A stretch of DNA of 64,000 nucleotides, taken from the NCBI GenBank assembly GCA_021774575.1, contig JAJFIX010000014.1:24779-88778 (forward strand), written 5' to 3'. The notes under the pieces were generated by a model that saw only the letters and a program-made list of their open reading frames with translations, was not told the origin of the DNA and searched no databases. Position 1 is the stretch's first letter. Every line of letters begins with the position of its first letter. Source of the DNA: Alphaproteobacteria bacterium (lineage in GTDB: Bacteria; Pseudomonadota; Alphaproteobacteria; UBA6615). Below are positions 40,626 through 50,323 of the stretch, piece after piece. The translations under genes were made by a program, and so were the position numbers.

Positions 40626-41638
40626 TAATCCCCAGTGACGTCGTTATAGAACGACACGTCAAAGAGCAGGTCCAAGGGGACCGGGCGAGCCAGCGTGCCA
40701 ATTTCCTGCTGGAAGTCGTGCATCACTTGGGTGCCTTCAACAATGTTGTTCGGATTGGACATGTAATTCGTCGTCTTTGCCGTCAGAGCTTTTAGGATTA
40801 TCTCTTCGGCGACCAAACCACCACTGATAAATGGTTGGATGAGTGGCGCGGCGGCTTCCGGGTCACTGACCAGCAGGTCCGTGGCTCGAACATGGAGCTC
40901 GACCAACTTGAGGATCGCCTCCGGGTGCTCGGCAATCACGCCTTCGCGTACGGCAACGACGGCACCAGGTTGATTGGGGAACATTTCAGCCCCTTGCACG
41001 ATGATCTGAGCGTCCGGAGCACGTTCCTTGACGATTGTCAGAACGGGCTCAAGGATGGCAGCGCCATCGACGGCGTTGGTCAACAAGGCCTGCTGCACCT
41101 GATTGGCACCCATTGGCAGGATTTCAAAATCATCGACGCTCATCCCGGCCATGCGCACGATCCAGTGCCGCAAAACCGTATTGGGCACGGAACCGGCGGG
41201 GAACGTCGCAATCTTGGGCTTACGGCCCTCTTCTTGGGTAAACTTGGCAACCGCCGCAGCGGGGTCTTCGGCCGACATCAGTTCGGCAAATCTACCGCGC
41301 CCGATCAAGCCGATTTGCTCGGTGATATTTGAGGCGACGACCTTAATTTCTATGCCCCGTGCCCGGGCGACCATCGCCGGTCCGATGCCGAAATACATCA
41401 CATCGAGTTGGCCCGCGGCCAGCGCCTGGACCATTGCTGGACCGTTCTGGAAACTGGTCAAAGTCAGGTCGAGACCTGCTTCTTCGGCCCAACCTTGGCT
41501 TTCAATGACAAAGATCTGACCGACCGGTAAGATCGGCATATAACCGATTTCAAGTTCGGTCTGTGCAACCGCTTGGCCTCCGGCCAAAAAAGAAATTGCC
41601 GCCGCAACGGCCAGAGCCGATTTCCGGAAATTATTCAT
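40625..41638 (-). CDS. ABC importer substrate-binding protein (SsuA/NMT1 type)
   Basis: A 337-residue periplasmic protein. The signal peptide MNNFRKSALAVAAAISFLAGGQAVAQ is cut near AVAQ-TELE, followed by IGYMPILPVGQIFVIESQGWAEEAGLDLTLTSFQNGPAMVQALAAGQLDVMYFGIGPAMVARARG, the standard first lobe of NMT1/SsuA-like proteins. Members bind sulfonates, nitrate, thiamine precursors or aromatic acids. The neighbouring rhodanese and ring-cleavage operon hint at a sulfur-containing or aromatic ligand; that is inference. It is the first gene of the importer operon, with its promoter in the AT-rich region upstream. Confidence 0.88.
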   Translation of the reverse strand: MNNFRKSALAVAAAISFLAGGQAVAQTELEIGYMPILPVGQIFVIESQGWAEEAGLDLTLTSFQNGPAMVQALAAGQLDVMYFGIGPAMVARARGIEIKVVASNITEQIGLIGRGRFAELMSAEDPAAAVAKFTQEEGRKPKIATFPAGSVPNTVLRHWIVRMAGMSVDDFEILPMGANQVQQALLTNAVDGAAILEPVLTIVKERAPDAQIIVQGAEMFPNQPGAVVAVREGVIAEHPEAILKLVELHVRATDLLVSDPEAAAPLIQPFISGGLVAEEIILKALTAKTTNYMSNPNNIVEGTQVMHDFQQEIGTLARPVPLDLLFDVSFYNDVTGD

Positions 41639-41943
41639 GGTGAAGATACCCCTTAGTGGATGGCTGGAGGGCCGACCAAATTCAGTCGAACTATTGCCCT
41701 AAGAAATGCTAAAACATGTCGTAATTGTTATATAGAAGTGTAACACAATATATCAATGTGAATATATACATATTACATTAAATCAGTGTTAATAAGGAAA
41801 AAATACATGAAAAATACGTAATAGAAGAATGGCTGGCTGTTTTCCGAGCTGGATAGGTGATTGATTCATTTGCGAAAGCCTGGTTTTCTGGCACTCTCAG
41901 GCTGGCATTCGGCCAATGGTTTTGTAAGCGGCTAGGAATTGCG
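41639..41943. other. AT-rich divergent regulatory region
   Basis: A gap of about 300 bases without a gene. The central part (about 41700-41825) is much richer in A and T than the surroundings and contains TATATAG-, ATATATAC- and TAATAAG-like runs and the small palindrome GTGTAACAC (41738-41746). It separates the leftward ABC importer operon from the rightward TAXI-glycerol kinase operon and should contain both promoters. It may also bind a nucleoid or regulator protein. Confidence 0.55.
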
Positions 41944-43056
41944 ATGAATGGAAAATTGTTTTTTCGTCTCGGTATTGCACCGACCGTAATCCTGACCGTA
42001 ATCCTGACCGTAATCCTCGTCTCGACCGTCGTTTATTGGCGCACCGGGGAAGAATCGCCGGCGCCTCTTCCACCGCCACCGTCCGTCGCTACGCCAAATG
42101 AGCCGGTGGCGGACCGTGTTTATCCCAAAGCAGACGATAATTACCTGATTGCCACTTCGAAAATTGGCGGCACTCATTATGCCATTGGCATTGGAATAGC
42201 GACCTTGGTTAGAGTCAAACTCATCGAGGCTGAAAGCGTTTCCATGTCCGCCCTGGAAACAGTGGGACCGGAAGAAAATATCGACTTGCTGCTGTCCAGC
42301 GAGGCGCAGTTTGCCATTTTGCCAGCGCAGGCAGGCTATCAAGCTTGGGTAGATGGCGAGAGTTTTGATCGCGACGATATTCGCGCGACCCTGCGGTCAA
42401 TGACGATGTTGTGGGAGAATGTCGCCCATTTTGCCTGCCGTGCCGATGCGGTGCAAACGGGTAGCCTTAGCGACCTCGCGCTGCTGAAAGGTTCGGCAAT
42501 TGCCTTCGTGCGTCCCGAAGGGGGAACCCTCGACTCAACACGGATGATTATCGAAAGTCTCGGCCTCGATATGGAGCGAGATTTTCAGGCTGTTAAAACT
42601 ACGAAGGAAGAGGGAGCCTCGGCTCTGCTGAACGGCGAGGTTGTTTGCCTCTCGTTGCCGACTTTGCGCGCCGACCAGGCTGTATCCCAGGCGCTTGAAG
42701 GTGGCGCAAAGCTGCTCAATATCACCGAGGCGGAATTTTTGGCGGCGGATAATGGTCGGTCGCTATGGACGCGATATGTGGTTCCGGAAGGAATCTATCC
42801 CGGCCAAATCGCGGCGATTGAAACCATGGCCCAGGCCAGTTTTCTTGCGGTCCGCGCCGATATCGATCCTAATCACGTGTATCGAATTCTTACAGAAATC
42901 TTCGATAAAATAGGCTTCATGCGAAATATCCATATTGCGGCGAATGCCATGAGTTTGGACCGTGCGCCGACCGGTCTTCCGGTGCCTCTGCATCCAGGTG
43001 CCGTCAGCTTCTTTCAAGATCGCGGGATCGATGTGCCGGATCGGTTGCTGCCATGA
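41944..43056 (+). CDS. TAXI-family TRAP solute receptor, membrane-anchored
   Basis: A 370-residue protein with an N-terminal helix ([24 protein letters not shown], residues 13-36), a proline-rich linker (APLPPPPS), then the TAXI-type binding fold: [65 protein letters not shown] and [16 protein letters not shown]. No cleavage site is obvious, so it may stay tethered to the inner membrane. No TRAP permease genes adjoin it. The stop overlaps the start of the glycerol kinase gene (ATGA). The helix is encoded by a perfect 12-base triplication. An alternative start at 41857 would add 29 residues. Confidence 0.8.
   Translation: MNGKLFFRLGIAPTVILTVILTVILVSTVVYWRTGEESPAPLPPPPSVATPNEPVADRVYPKADDNYLIATSKIGGTHYAIGIGIATLVRVKLIEAESVSMSALETVGPEENIDLLLSSEAQFAILPAQAGYQAWVDGESFDRDDIRATLRSMTMLWENVAHFACRADAVQTGSLSDLALLKGSAIAFVRPEGGTLDSTRMIIESLGLDMERDFQAVKTTKEEGASALLNGEVVCLSLPTLRADQAVSQALEGGAKLLNITEAEFLAADNGRSLWTRYVVPEGIYPGQIAAIETMAQASFLAVRADIDPNHVYRILTEIFDKIGFMRNIHIAANAMSLDRAPTGLPVPLHPGAVSFFQDRGIDVPDRLLP
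41982..42017. repeat. Perfect 12-base tandem repeat, three copies, in a membrane-helix coding region
   Basis: Three identical copies of GACCGTAATCCT encode [12 protein letters not shown] in the single N-terminal helix of the TAXI protein. Identity of all copies suggests recent expansion by slippage. Each copy adds four hydrophobic residues without breaking the frame. Confidence 0.95.
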
Positions 43057-44546
43057 ATAGCACCCCGCATATTCTGGCCATCGATCAGGGTACCACAAGT
43101 ACCCGCGCCATTGTTTTTGACCTGGAAGGCCAAATGGTGGCGATGGCGCAAGAGCCCTTGGCGCAGCATTTTCCCGCGCCGGGTTGGGTTGAACATGACC
43201 CCGAGGAGATCTGGAACGCTGTCTTAAAGACCGCCCGGACCGCTCTCGCCGACGCGGCGTCGAAAGGCTGCTCGGTGTCTGCCATCGGTATTACCAATCA
43301 GCGGGAAACAACGATTGTTTGGGATCGCGAAACCGGCGCGCCACTACATCGCGCGATTGTTTGGCAAGATCGGCGGACATCCGATCATTGCAAACAGCTT
43401 ATCACCGGTGGGCACGAAAATGCCGTTCGGGAATGCACCGGGCTGGTACTCGATCCCTATTTTTCGGCAACGAAAATAACCTGGATACTCGACCATGTCG
43501 CGGGTGCGCGCGGGCGCGCTGAAGCCGGGGAACTGGCGTTCGGGACGGTTGATAGTTTTTTGCTCTGGCGACTTTCGCGCGGTGCTGTTCATCGGACCGA
43601 CGCGACCAATGCCAGCCGAACCTCGCTGTTCAATATTCATACCCAGACCTGGGACCAGAACATGCTGGAAATATTTAATGTTCCTGATGCGGTTTTGCCT
43701 GAGGTCATGGATAATGCGGCAGATTTCGGCGTGGCAGACCCGCAGTTTTTCGGCCAGGAGATACCCATCACCGGGATGGCCGGAGACCAGCATGCAGCGA
43801 CGGTCGGGCAAGCCTGTTTTGCTCCGGGAACGATCAAGAGCACTTATGGAACTGGCTGTTTCGTTGTGCTCAATACTGGCGCCAAACCGATAACCTCGCG
43901 CAATGGGATGCTGACAACTCTCGCCTATCGGATAGAAGGTGAGCCAAGTTATGCTTTGGAGGGGAGTATTTTTGTCGCCGGTGCAGCCGTTCAGTGGCTC
44001 CGCGATGAGATGAAGCTTTTCGATGATGCCGGTGAAACCGAAGCGATGGCGGCCTCCCTCGACGATAATCACGGTGTCTATTTTGTTCCGGCCTTTACCG
44101 GGCTTGGGGCGCCGCACTGGGATGCCTCGGCGCGGGGCGCCATCATGGGGCTAACCCGCGATACCAGCGCCGCAGCGATAATCCGCGCCTGCCTGGAATC
44201 CATGGCCTATCAAACCAACGATTTGATCGACGCACTGGCGGCGGATTTTGGCAGCGGTACCTATATTTTGCGGGTTGATGGCGGCATGGTGGCCAATAAC
44301 TGGCTGATGCAGTTTATTTCCGACATTCTGAATTTGCCAATTGACCGACCGGTGGTTCAAGAAACCACAGCGTTAGGGGCAGCGTATTTGGCGGGGCTCG
44401 GTGCTGGACTCTATACCTCCCTTGACGAGATCAAAACCCGTTGGCGGCGCGAGCGCGAATTTGCACCGAAAATGGGGGCAGTCGAGCGCGGCGCGCTACT
44501 TGATGGTTGGAACGATGCGGTGGGGCGGGTCAAACTTCGCCCTTGA
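43053..44546 (+). CDS. glpK: Glycerol kinase
   Basis: Phosphorylates glycerol to sn-glycerol 3-phosphate. The 497-residue FGGY kinase shows [17 protein letters not shown] at residues 7-23 (phosphate loop with Asp11), [19 protein letters not shown] near 75-95, the catalytic Asp in [13 protein letters not shown] near 248, and [14 protein letters not shown]. Length is normal. Unusually it is cotranscribed with a TAXI receptor rather than with glpF or glpD; the start lies inside the receptor's stop codon. Confidence 0.95.
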   Translation: MNSTPHILAIDQGTTSTRAIVFDLEGQMVAMAQEPLAQHFPAPGWVEHDPEEIWNAVLKTARTALADAASKGCSVSAIGITNQRETTIVWDRETGAPLHRAIVWQDRRTSDHCKQLITGGHENAVRECTGLVLDPYFSATKITWILDHVAGARGRAEAGELAFGTVDSFLLWRLSRGAVHRTDATNASRTSLFNIHTQTWDQNMLEIFNVPDAVLPEVMDNAADFGVADPQFFGQEIPITGMAGDQHAATVGQACFAPGTIKSTYGTGCFVVLNTGAKPITSRNGMLTTLAYRIEGEPSYALEGSIFVAGAAVQWLRDEMKLFDDAGETEAMAASLDDNHGVYFVPAFTGLGAPHWDASARGAIMGLTRDTSAAAIIRACLESMAYQTNDLIDALAADFGSGTYILRVDGGMVANNWLMQFISDILNLPIDRPVVQETTALGAAYLAGLGAGLYTSLDEIKTRWRREREFAPKMGAVERGALLDGWNDAVGRVKLRP

Positions 44547-44584
44547 ATGAGAGTTTTTTTGAATAATGAGGGCGTAAACAGAAA

Positions 44585-45478
44585 ATGCGTATCAGAACTT
44601 TGTTGTCAGTCATTATCGCCGCTCTGGTGACGAGCGGTTGTTTTTTAAAATCGGCGCCGACGGACAAGGCCGCCGATGCAGCAATTGTTGAAGAGGTAAC
44701 ACGCGAAATTACAAATATTTCCGGCGACCTCTACCGGTTCCAGAACAACAACCATTATTCCGTCTTTCTGGTGACCCCGGACGGCATAATTGTTACCGAC
44801 CCGATCAACCGAGCGGCAGCGACCTGGCTGAAGGCTGAGCTCAAAGAGCGTTTCGGCCTGCCGGTTAAATATGTGATCTATAGCCATCACCATGGTGATC
44901 ATGCATCCGGCGGTGCCGTCTTTGCCGGTACCGCAACCTTCCTCGGTCATGAAAATATGGTTGCTGCTTTGGCCCGAGGCGACGCCGAGACCGAAGATGT
45001 GCTCCCGCCCGACGGCACATTCGAGAACAGTATGACAATTGAACTGGGGGGCAAGTCCGTCGAACTCTATTATTTGGGCCGCAATCATACGGACAATATG
45101 ACAGCGGTTTTGTTTCCCGAAGAACGCACGGTGCTTGCTGTCGATTTTGTGTCCGTTGAGCGCCTGCCATTCCGCACGTTGCGAGATGGTTATTTGCCCG
45201 ACTGGATCAATTCGATCGCCCGACTGGAAGAGCTTGATTTCGACATATTGGCCCCCGGTCATGGTCCCCTGGGCACCAAACGGGACGCGCTGGAGCATCG
45301 CCAATATTTGGAGGATTTAACCGTCGCGGTGACCCTCGGGATCGCTGGCGGCGAAAGTGCCGAAGAGCTGCAAGAATCCGTGCTTCTCGAAGCCTATGCT
45401 GACTGGGATCAATATGATGCCTGGCGTGTCGAAAATATATCCGGGGCCTACGAAATATTGAGCGATATGGTGAAGTAG
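44585..45478 (+). CDS. Exported MBL-fold metallo-hydrolase, probable lipoprotein
   Basis: A 297-residue protein with an N-terminal export signal ending in a lipobox-like VTSGC (Cys19), although the -3 position is Thr rather than Leu. The metallo-beta-lactamase motif HHHGDH is at residues 101-106, with further ligands in GRNHTDN, AVDFVS and APGHG. Such proteins hydrolyse esters, lactams or lactones in the periplasm; the substrate is not known. It follows glpK by 38 bases and may share its transcript. Confidence 0.85.
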   Translation: MRIRTLLSVIIAALVTSGCFLKSAPTDKAADAAIVEEVTREITNISGDLYRFQNNNHYSVFLVTPDGIIVTDPINRAAATWLKAELKERFGLPVKYVIYSHHHGDHASGGAVFAGTATFLGHENMVAALARGDAETEDVLPPDGTFENSMTIELGGKSVELYYLGRNHTDNMTAVLFPEERTVLAVDFVSVERLPFRTLRDGYLPDWINSIARLEELDFDILAPGHGPLGTKRDALEHRQYLEDLTVAVTLGIAGGESAEELQESVLLEAYADWDQYDAWRVENISGAYEILSDMVK

Positions 45479-45516
45479 GGCACTGGCGGGGACGGTAATC
45501 CGGCCTTCCCTTCTTT

Positions 45517-45561
45517 TGGTGAGACATTCGGTCACCATAATTTTGATTGGGGAACCAATCA
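45517..45561. other. Two consecutive hairpins upstream of the livK-like gene
   Basis: The first has arms TGGTGA (45517-45522) and TCACCA (45532-45537). The second has seven-base arms TGATTGG (45544-45550) and CCAATCA (45555-45561) closing a GGAA loop. They lie between the MBL-fold gene and the liv operon. The first could end the upstream transcript and the second could be part of the liv leader; neither has a T-tract. Confidence 0.4.
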
Positions 45562-45639
45562 GGTTGTGGAAGAATGTCACATAAATTGGTTTTTGTGGGG
45601 CAGAGCGCCGCACAAAATGATGATCTAGGGAGGATCAAA

Positions 45640-46809
45640 ATGAAAAAGGGATTACTCGCCGCCGCGGCCATGTGTGCGATGTTTGCAACGCCGACATTCG
45701 CCGAGACCATTAAAATTGGTTTTGTTACGTCGTTTACCGGCCCCGGTGCGGCGATCGGCAATGACATGAAAAATGCCGTTGAATTGGCGTTGAGCCATAT
45801 CGGCAACAAGATGGGCGACCTTGATGTTGAGGTCATCTTTGCCGATGACGGGGTCAATCCTGAAAAAGGAAAACAAGCGACCGAGCAACTGGTGTTGCAG
45901 GATGAGGTCGATATCGTTGCCGGTTATATTTGGTCCAACGTTCTTTTGGCCTCTGCCGATACGGTCTTGGATGAAGGTAAGATCTTGATCAGCTCGAACG
46001 CCGGTCCGTCCCAACTTGCGGGCGAGCGGTGTCATGAGAACTTCTTCAACGTTTCGTTCCAAAACAATCAGGCGACCGGCGCCTTGGGGCTGACGATCAA
46101 CCGGGACGGGGTGGAAGATCTCTATATCATCGCCCCCGACTATGCTGCTGGCCGCAATATGGTTTCGGGTGTTGAAGGCACCTTTACCGGAAATGTTGCC
46201 GGTCGCGATATGACCGTGTGGCCGACCCAAGTGGACTGGGCGACAGAGCTGACGAGTGCCAAAGCGGCCACCCCTGACGGCTTGTTTATTTTCTATCCCG
46301 GCCCGGCCGGCCCGGCCTTCATTAGTCAGTATCAGCAGGCAAATACGGGTATTCCGCTCTATTCGGCGTTTACCGTCGATGGACTTAGCCTGCCAGTTCT
46401 TCAGAGCGCTGGTGCAGAAGGCGTGCTTGGTTCCTTTAACACCATGCACTGGTCGCCGGATCTGGATAACGCACAAAACGTCAATTTTGTGACCGATTTC
46501 CAGGCGGCTCACTCTTCCTACCCGTCATTCTATGCGGCCCAAAGCTACGATACGATCTTCATGATTAAGGCCGCTGTTGAGGCTGTCGGGGGAAATATCG
46601 ACGATGTCGATGCGATGCGCGCAGCGATGGAAGCGACTGATTTTCCGTCGGTACGCGGTGAATTTAGGTTTGGCAGCAATCATTTCCCAGTTGAGACCTG
46701 GTACAAGCGTGAGGTCGTCATTGATGCGGCCGGTAACTGGGTTAACAATATTGTCGAGCCCGTTTTGTCCGACACGCCCGATAGCTTTGCCGCCAGCTGT
46801 ACGTTTTAG
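45640..46809 (+). CDS. livK: Branched-chain amino acid-type ABC transporter substrate-binding protein
   Basis: A 389-residue periplasmic binding protein with signal peptide MKKGLLAAAAMCAMFATPTFA and mature start ETIKIGFVTSFTGPGAAIGNDMKNAVELAL, the usual opening of Peripla_BP_6 proteins. VNPEKGKQATEQLV and GDLDVEVIFADDG follow. The family also binds amides, urea and aromatic acids, so the ligand is not certain. GGGAGGA precedes the ATG; a longer frame to 45547 reads as leader sequence. A strong hairpin separates it from the permease genes. Confidence 0.9.
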   Translation: MKKGLLAAAAMCAMFATPTFAETIKIGFVTSFTGPGAAIGNDMKNAVELALSHIGNKMGDLDVEVIFADDGVNPEKGKQATEQLVLQDEVDIVAGYIWSNVLLASADTVLDEGKILISSNAGPSQLAGERCHENFFNVSFQNNQATGALGLTINRDGVEDLYIIAPDYAAGRNMVSGVEGTFTGNVAGRDMTVWPTQVDWATELTSAKAATPDGLFIFYPGPAGPAFISQYQQANTGIPLYSAFTVDGLSLPVLQSAGAEGVLGSFNTMHWSPDLDNAQNVNFVTDFQAAHSSYPSFYAAQSYDTIFMIKAAVEAVGGNIDDVDAMRAAMEATDFPSVRGEFRFGSNHFPVETWYKREVVIDAAGNWVNNIVEPVLSDTPDSFAASCTF

Positions 46810-46831
46810 TCTGGCCAATGTTCGAGTAATT

Positions 46832-46864
46832 GGTGCGGGGGAGCGTTTTACGCTTCCCCGCACC
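46832..46864 (+). terminator. Strong intercistronic hairpin between livK and livH
   Basis: Fourteen-base arms at 46832-46845 and 46851-46864 pair with only one G-T wobble and enclose a five-base loop. A pyrimidine- and T-rich stretch follows. Such hairpins usually stop part of the transcripts or protect the upstream message from decay, giving more binding protein than membrane components. Confidence 0.75.
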
Positions 46865-46906
46865 GCTTCGATTGTTTCTTCTCTTTTCTAAATTATTGCG
46901 TGCGCC

Positions 46907-47830
46907 ATGAATACCGCTCTCGTTATGGAACATGTTCTCAACGGATTTCAGTTGGGGATGCTGTTATTTCTGCTGGCGGCGGGCTTAACGCTCATCCTCG
47001 GAATCATGGATTTCGTTAATTTGGCGCACGGCTCGCTCTATATGGTCGGCGCATTTTTTGCAGCGACATTCACCAAATTAACCGGAAATTTCGGCCTCGG
47101 AATATTGCTGGCGGTACCGGCGGTCTTGCTCGTCGGGCTTGTTGTTGAAATTGTCGCCCTGCGGACGCTCTACGCCCGTAATCATCTCGATCAGGTGCTG
47201 GCGACCTTTGGTCTGGTGCTGTTTTTCAACGAGTTAGTGCAGATTATCTGGGGGCCGCAGGGCCTCGTAATCCCATTTCCCAGCGCCTTCGATTTCACTG
47301 TGACGCTTCCCGGCGGGATCACCTATCCGGCGTATCGTTTGCTGATAATTGGCATGGGATTTGTCGTCGCCTTCGGGCTCTATTTGCTTGTTGGACGGAC
47401 ACGATTGGGCATGCTTATTCGCGCCGGGGCTTCCAACCGAGATATGGTCGGTGCGCTCGGGGTAGATATCAAATTGTTGTTTACCTTTGTCTTCGGCATT
47501 GGCGCGGTGCTCGCCGGTCTTGCTGGGATGCTTTATCTGCCAATCGGCGGCGCCTATATTGGGATGGGAGAGCTCATTCTCATTAACGCTTTGGTCGTTA
47601 TCGTCATTGGTGGCATTGGATCGATCCGGGGCGCATTTATCGCCTCGATCATTATGGGGCTCATCGACGCTTTGGGGCGCGCCTTTCTAGAAGATTTTCT
47701 AAACTTCTTTATGACCGAAGGGGCGGCGGAAACGGCTGGTCCGGCTCTGTCGGCGATGAGTGTTTATATACTGATGGCGGCGATCCTGGTCTTCCGACCT
47801 CAGGGCTTATTTCCGCCGAGAAGCCGATAG
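46907..47830 (+). CDS. livH: Branched-chain amino acid ABC permease LivH
   Basis: A 307-residue permease with about eight helices. It has GFQLGMLLFLLAAGLTLILGIMDFVNLAHGSLYMVGAF near the N-terminus, the most conserved LivH segment, and IRAGASNRDMVGALGVDIKLLFTFVFGIGAVLAGLAG as the coupling region. It pairs with LivM to form the membrane channel. The stop is directly followed by the livM ATG. Confidence 0.92.
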   Translation: MNTALVMEHVLNGFQLGMLLFLLAAGLTLILGIMDFVNLAHGSLYMVGAFFAATFTKLTGNFGLGILLAVPAVLLVGLVVEIVALRTLYARNHLDQVLATFGLVLFFNELVQIIWGPQGLVIPFPSAFDFTVTLPGGITYPAYRLLIIGMGFVVAFGLYLLVGRTRLGMLIRAGASNRDMVGALGVDIKLLFTFVFGIGAVLAGLAGMLYLPIGGAYIGMGELILINALVVIVIGGIGSIRGAFIASIIMGLIDALGRAFLEDFLNFFMTEGAAETAGPALSAMSVYILMAAILVFRPQGLFPPRSR

Positions 47831-48841
47831 ATGATGGCTGGAATTATGCGCCACATCGTCAGTGTTCGGGGCATCGTGATTGTCGCGCTTCTCCTATATC
47901 TGCTTTTCTTGCCATATTATGCGTCGGCTTTTTACATCAATGTATTTACTCGGATATTGATTTGGGCAATTGCTGGCATCAGCCTTAACCTCATTTTGGG
48001 GTACGGGGGGATGATCAGTTTCGGTCATGCAGCCTATCTTGGTGTCGCCGCCTACACCGTTCTCGCCTTTGCCGAACAGGGTATTTATCTGGGGTGGGTG
48101 CAGTGGCCGGTGGCCATAATTTTGGCCGGTGTGGTTTCAGCGTTCATTGGGACGCTTTGCCTGCGAACCCGCGGGCTCCATTTCATTATGATCACCCTTG
48201 CATTCACCCAGATGCTGTTCTTTTTCTTTCGCAGTCTAGATAGGTTTCGCGGTGACGATGGTCTGCGCATTAAGAAACGAAGCGAATTTGATTTTGGTTG
48301 GTTTGAGCTGGATCTAATGGACCGGCTTACGTTTTATTATCTTGTATTCGCAATTTTGCTGGTGGCTTTATTGTTTGTCTTCCGGTTGGTCAACTCCCGC
48401 TTTGGCGCGGTGCTGCGTGGTTCGATGTCCAATGATGTCAGGATGCAGGCGATCGGCGTCTCGACCTATGGGTACCGGCTGACGGCGTTCGTCATTGCCG
48501 GCATGATGTGCGGCGTTGCCGGGTTGCTGATGGCCAATATGGAACGATTTGTCAGCCCGGCTGTGCTCAGCTGGACTGTCTCCGGCGACCTCATTTTCAT
48601 TGTTGTTCTCGGCGGCTCGGGGCGTTTGTTTGGGCCCGTGTTCGGCGCACTAGTCTTTTTCCTGCTGATCGAGTTTCTCGGGGATATAACTATTCACTGG
48701 CAATTGATTATGGGGCCATTCCTGGTCCTCGTTGTATTGTTCGCCCGGACCGGGATCGACGGCGCTCTCAATGGGCTGGATCATAAATTGAGGGTACGAT
48801 TTGGTCGGGGACAATCGGGTGACGAGGAGATGTCTTCATGA
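47831..48841 (+). CDS. livM: Branched-chain amino acid ABC permease LivM
   Basis: A 336-residue permease with AIAGISLNLILGYGGMISFGHAAYLGVAAYT and a coupling loop SMSNDVRMQAIGVSTYGYRLTAFVIAGMMCGVAGLL, both typical of LivM. It starts at the base after the livH stop. The last codons overlap the livG start (ATGA). Confidence 0.92.
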   Translation: MMAGIMRHIVSVRGIVIVALLLYLLFLPYYASAFYINVFTRILIWAIAGISLNLILGYGGMISFGHAAYLGVAAYTVLAFAEQGIYLGWVQWPVAIILAGVVSAFIGTLCLRTRGLHFIMITLAFTQMLFFFFRSLDRFRGDDGLRIKKRSEFDFGWFELDLMDRLTFYYLVFAILLVALLFVFRLVNSRFGAVLRGSMSNDVRMQAIGVSTYGYRLTAFVIAGMMCGVAGLLMANMERFVSPAVLSWTVSGDLIFIVVLGGSGRLFGPVFGALVFFLLIEFLGDITIHWQLIMGPFLVLVVLFARTGIDGALNGLDHKLRVRFGRGQSGDEEMSS

Positions 48842-49611
48842 CCTCGCCAGCACTGCAATCAGATGCACTGCTGGCCGCACGCAAGCTGGATGTGCGATTC
48901 GGTGGCGTTGTCGCCGCAGATCAACTTGATATAGACGTATATCCCGGCGAGATTCACGCCGTAATAGGGCCGAACGGGGCCGGCAAAACAACGATGATCA
49001 ATTTGCTGTCGGGCCAGATAAAGCCAGATAACGGCAAAATTGTTTTCGATGGGGCTGAAATTTCCCGCCTGTCACCGGCACGCCGATCACAGCGCGGAAT
49101 TGCGCGGTCATTTCAAATCACCAGTATTTTTAAAGAAATGAGTGCTCTGGCCAATATTGCCATGGCCGTTCAGGCGCAAGATGGGCACTCATTCCGGTTT
49201 TGGCGACCAGTGGGTGCGGATGACAAATTACTTGGCCCGGCCCAAGCTATTCTGGAACAGTTCGGCCTTGGTGAACGCGCCGAAATACTTGCTGGAAATT
49301 TGGCCCATGGCGAACAGCGCCAGCTTGAAATTGCCATGGCGTTGGCGACGCAACCCAGACTGCTGCTGCTCGACGAGCCAATGGCCGGAATGGGCAGTCA
49401 AGACAGCGCGCGTATGGTTGAAATTTTGGCATCGCTAAAAGACAATTATGCGATGCTGCTCGTTGAACACGATATGGATGCGGTATTTGCCCTCGCCGAT
49501 CGGATCACAGTTTTGGTTTATGGTCGGGCCATCGCCACCGGTTCGCCCGCGGAAATTCGCGACGATAAGAACGTGCGCGACGCCTATCTGGGCGAAGACG
49601 GGGCCAATTAA
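48838..49611 (+). CDS. livG: Branched-chain amino acid ABC ATPase LivG
   Basis: A 257-residue ATPase: Walker A GPNGAGKTTMIN near residue 45, RGIARSFQITSIFKEMSALANIAMAVQ, signature-like LAHGEQRQLEIAMAL, Walker B LLLLDEPMAGMG and switch LVEHDMDAVF. The LAHGEQR form is a LivG trademark. The livF ATG comes directly after its stop. Confidence 0.93.
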   Translation: MTSPALQSDALLAARKLDVRFGGVVAADQLDIDVYPGEIHAVIGPNGAGKTTMINLLSGQIKPDNGKIVFDGAEISRLSPARRSQRGIARSFQITSIFKEMSALANIAMAVQAQDGHSFRFWRPVGADDKLLGPAQAILEQFGLGERAEILAGNLAHGEQRQLEIAMALATQPRLLLLDEPMAGMGSQDSARMVEILASLKDNYAMLLVEHDMDAVFALADRITVLVYGRAIATGSPAEIRDDKNVRDAYLGEDGAN

Positions 49612-50319
49612 ATGCTAACCCTTGATGCAGTTGAGGCGGGTTATGGCGATAGCCAAGTATTGTTCGGCATTGATCTGGAAATCGGCGATGGTGAAGTGGT
49701 CACCCTGCTCGGCCGTAATGGTATGGGTAAAACCACGACTGTTCGAACAATCATGGGGCTGTTGCGGGCCAAAGGCGGGCAAATTGTATTCGACGGCAAG
49801 CGGGTCACAAACCTGCCGTCATTTCGCATTGCCCGCCTTGGTTTGGGTTTGGTCCCCGAAGGGCGTCAGATATTTCCCAATTTGACCGTGCGCGAAAACT
49901 TGATCGCCACAGCTGCCCAGGGTGGCGCCAAGGATACAGATGGTGGCTGGACCTTTGAGCGGATTTTGGACCTGTTTCCGTCTCTTGCCGAACGAATTGG
50001 AAGCATGGGAAACCTGTTGTCGGGGGGAGAGCAGCAGATGCTGGCTGTTGGCCGCGCGCTGATGACAAATCCGCGCTTGCTCATTCTTGACGAGGCGACC
50101 GAAGGCTTGGCGCCGCTGATCCGGGCTGAAATATGGCGCGTTCTGAAAGACTTGGGATCCGAAAATTTATCGATATTGGTGATTGATAAAAATGTAGAAG
50201 CGCTGACGGCTTTGGCCGACCGACATTATGTTATGGAGCGTGGGAAAATCGTTTGGCAAGGCAATTCGGCTGAGCTCATCTCTGCACCCGAAATCCAGCA
50301 TAAATATCTCGGAGTTTGA
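49612..50319 (+). CDS. livF: Branched-chain amino acid ABC ATPase LivF
   Basis: A 235-residue ATPase: LGRNGMGKTTTVRTIMGL near residue 35, LGLVPEGRQIFPNLTVRENLI (the LivF hallmark), signature LLSGGEQQMLAVGRAL and Walker B LLILDEATEGLAP. It completes the five-gene transporter, which has all components on one strand in the order K-H-M-G-F. Confidence 0.94.
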   Translation: MLTLDAVEAGYGDSQVLFGIDLEIGDGEVVTLLGRNGMGKTTTVRTIMGLLRAKGGQIVFDGKRVTNLPSFRIARLGLGLVPEGRQIFPNLTVRENLIATAAQGGAKDTDGGWTFERILDLFPSLAERIGSMGNLLSGGEQQMLAVGRALMTNPRLLILDEATEGLAPLIRAEIWRVLKDLGSENLSILVIDKNVEALTALADRHYVMERGKIVWQGNSAELISAPEIQHKYLGV

Positions 50320-50323
50320 TTAA

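Noticed and set aside
41982..42017. Tandem repeats considered as a CRISPR-like array
   Set aside because: Units are adjacent, in frame and without spacers, inside a coding region.
43344..44117. Long open frame (257 codons) on the minus strand opposite glycerol kinase
   Set aside because: It is fully antisense to a well-recognised gene with all its motifs; the peptide shows no recognisable domain and reflects codon bias.
45652..46512. Open frame of 286 codons on the minus strand opposite the livK-like gene
   Set aside because: Antisense shadow of a clear periplasmic binding protein; no motif or signal of its own.
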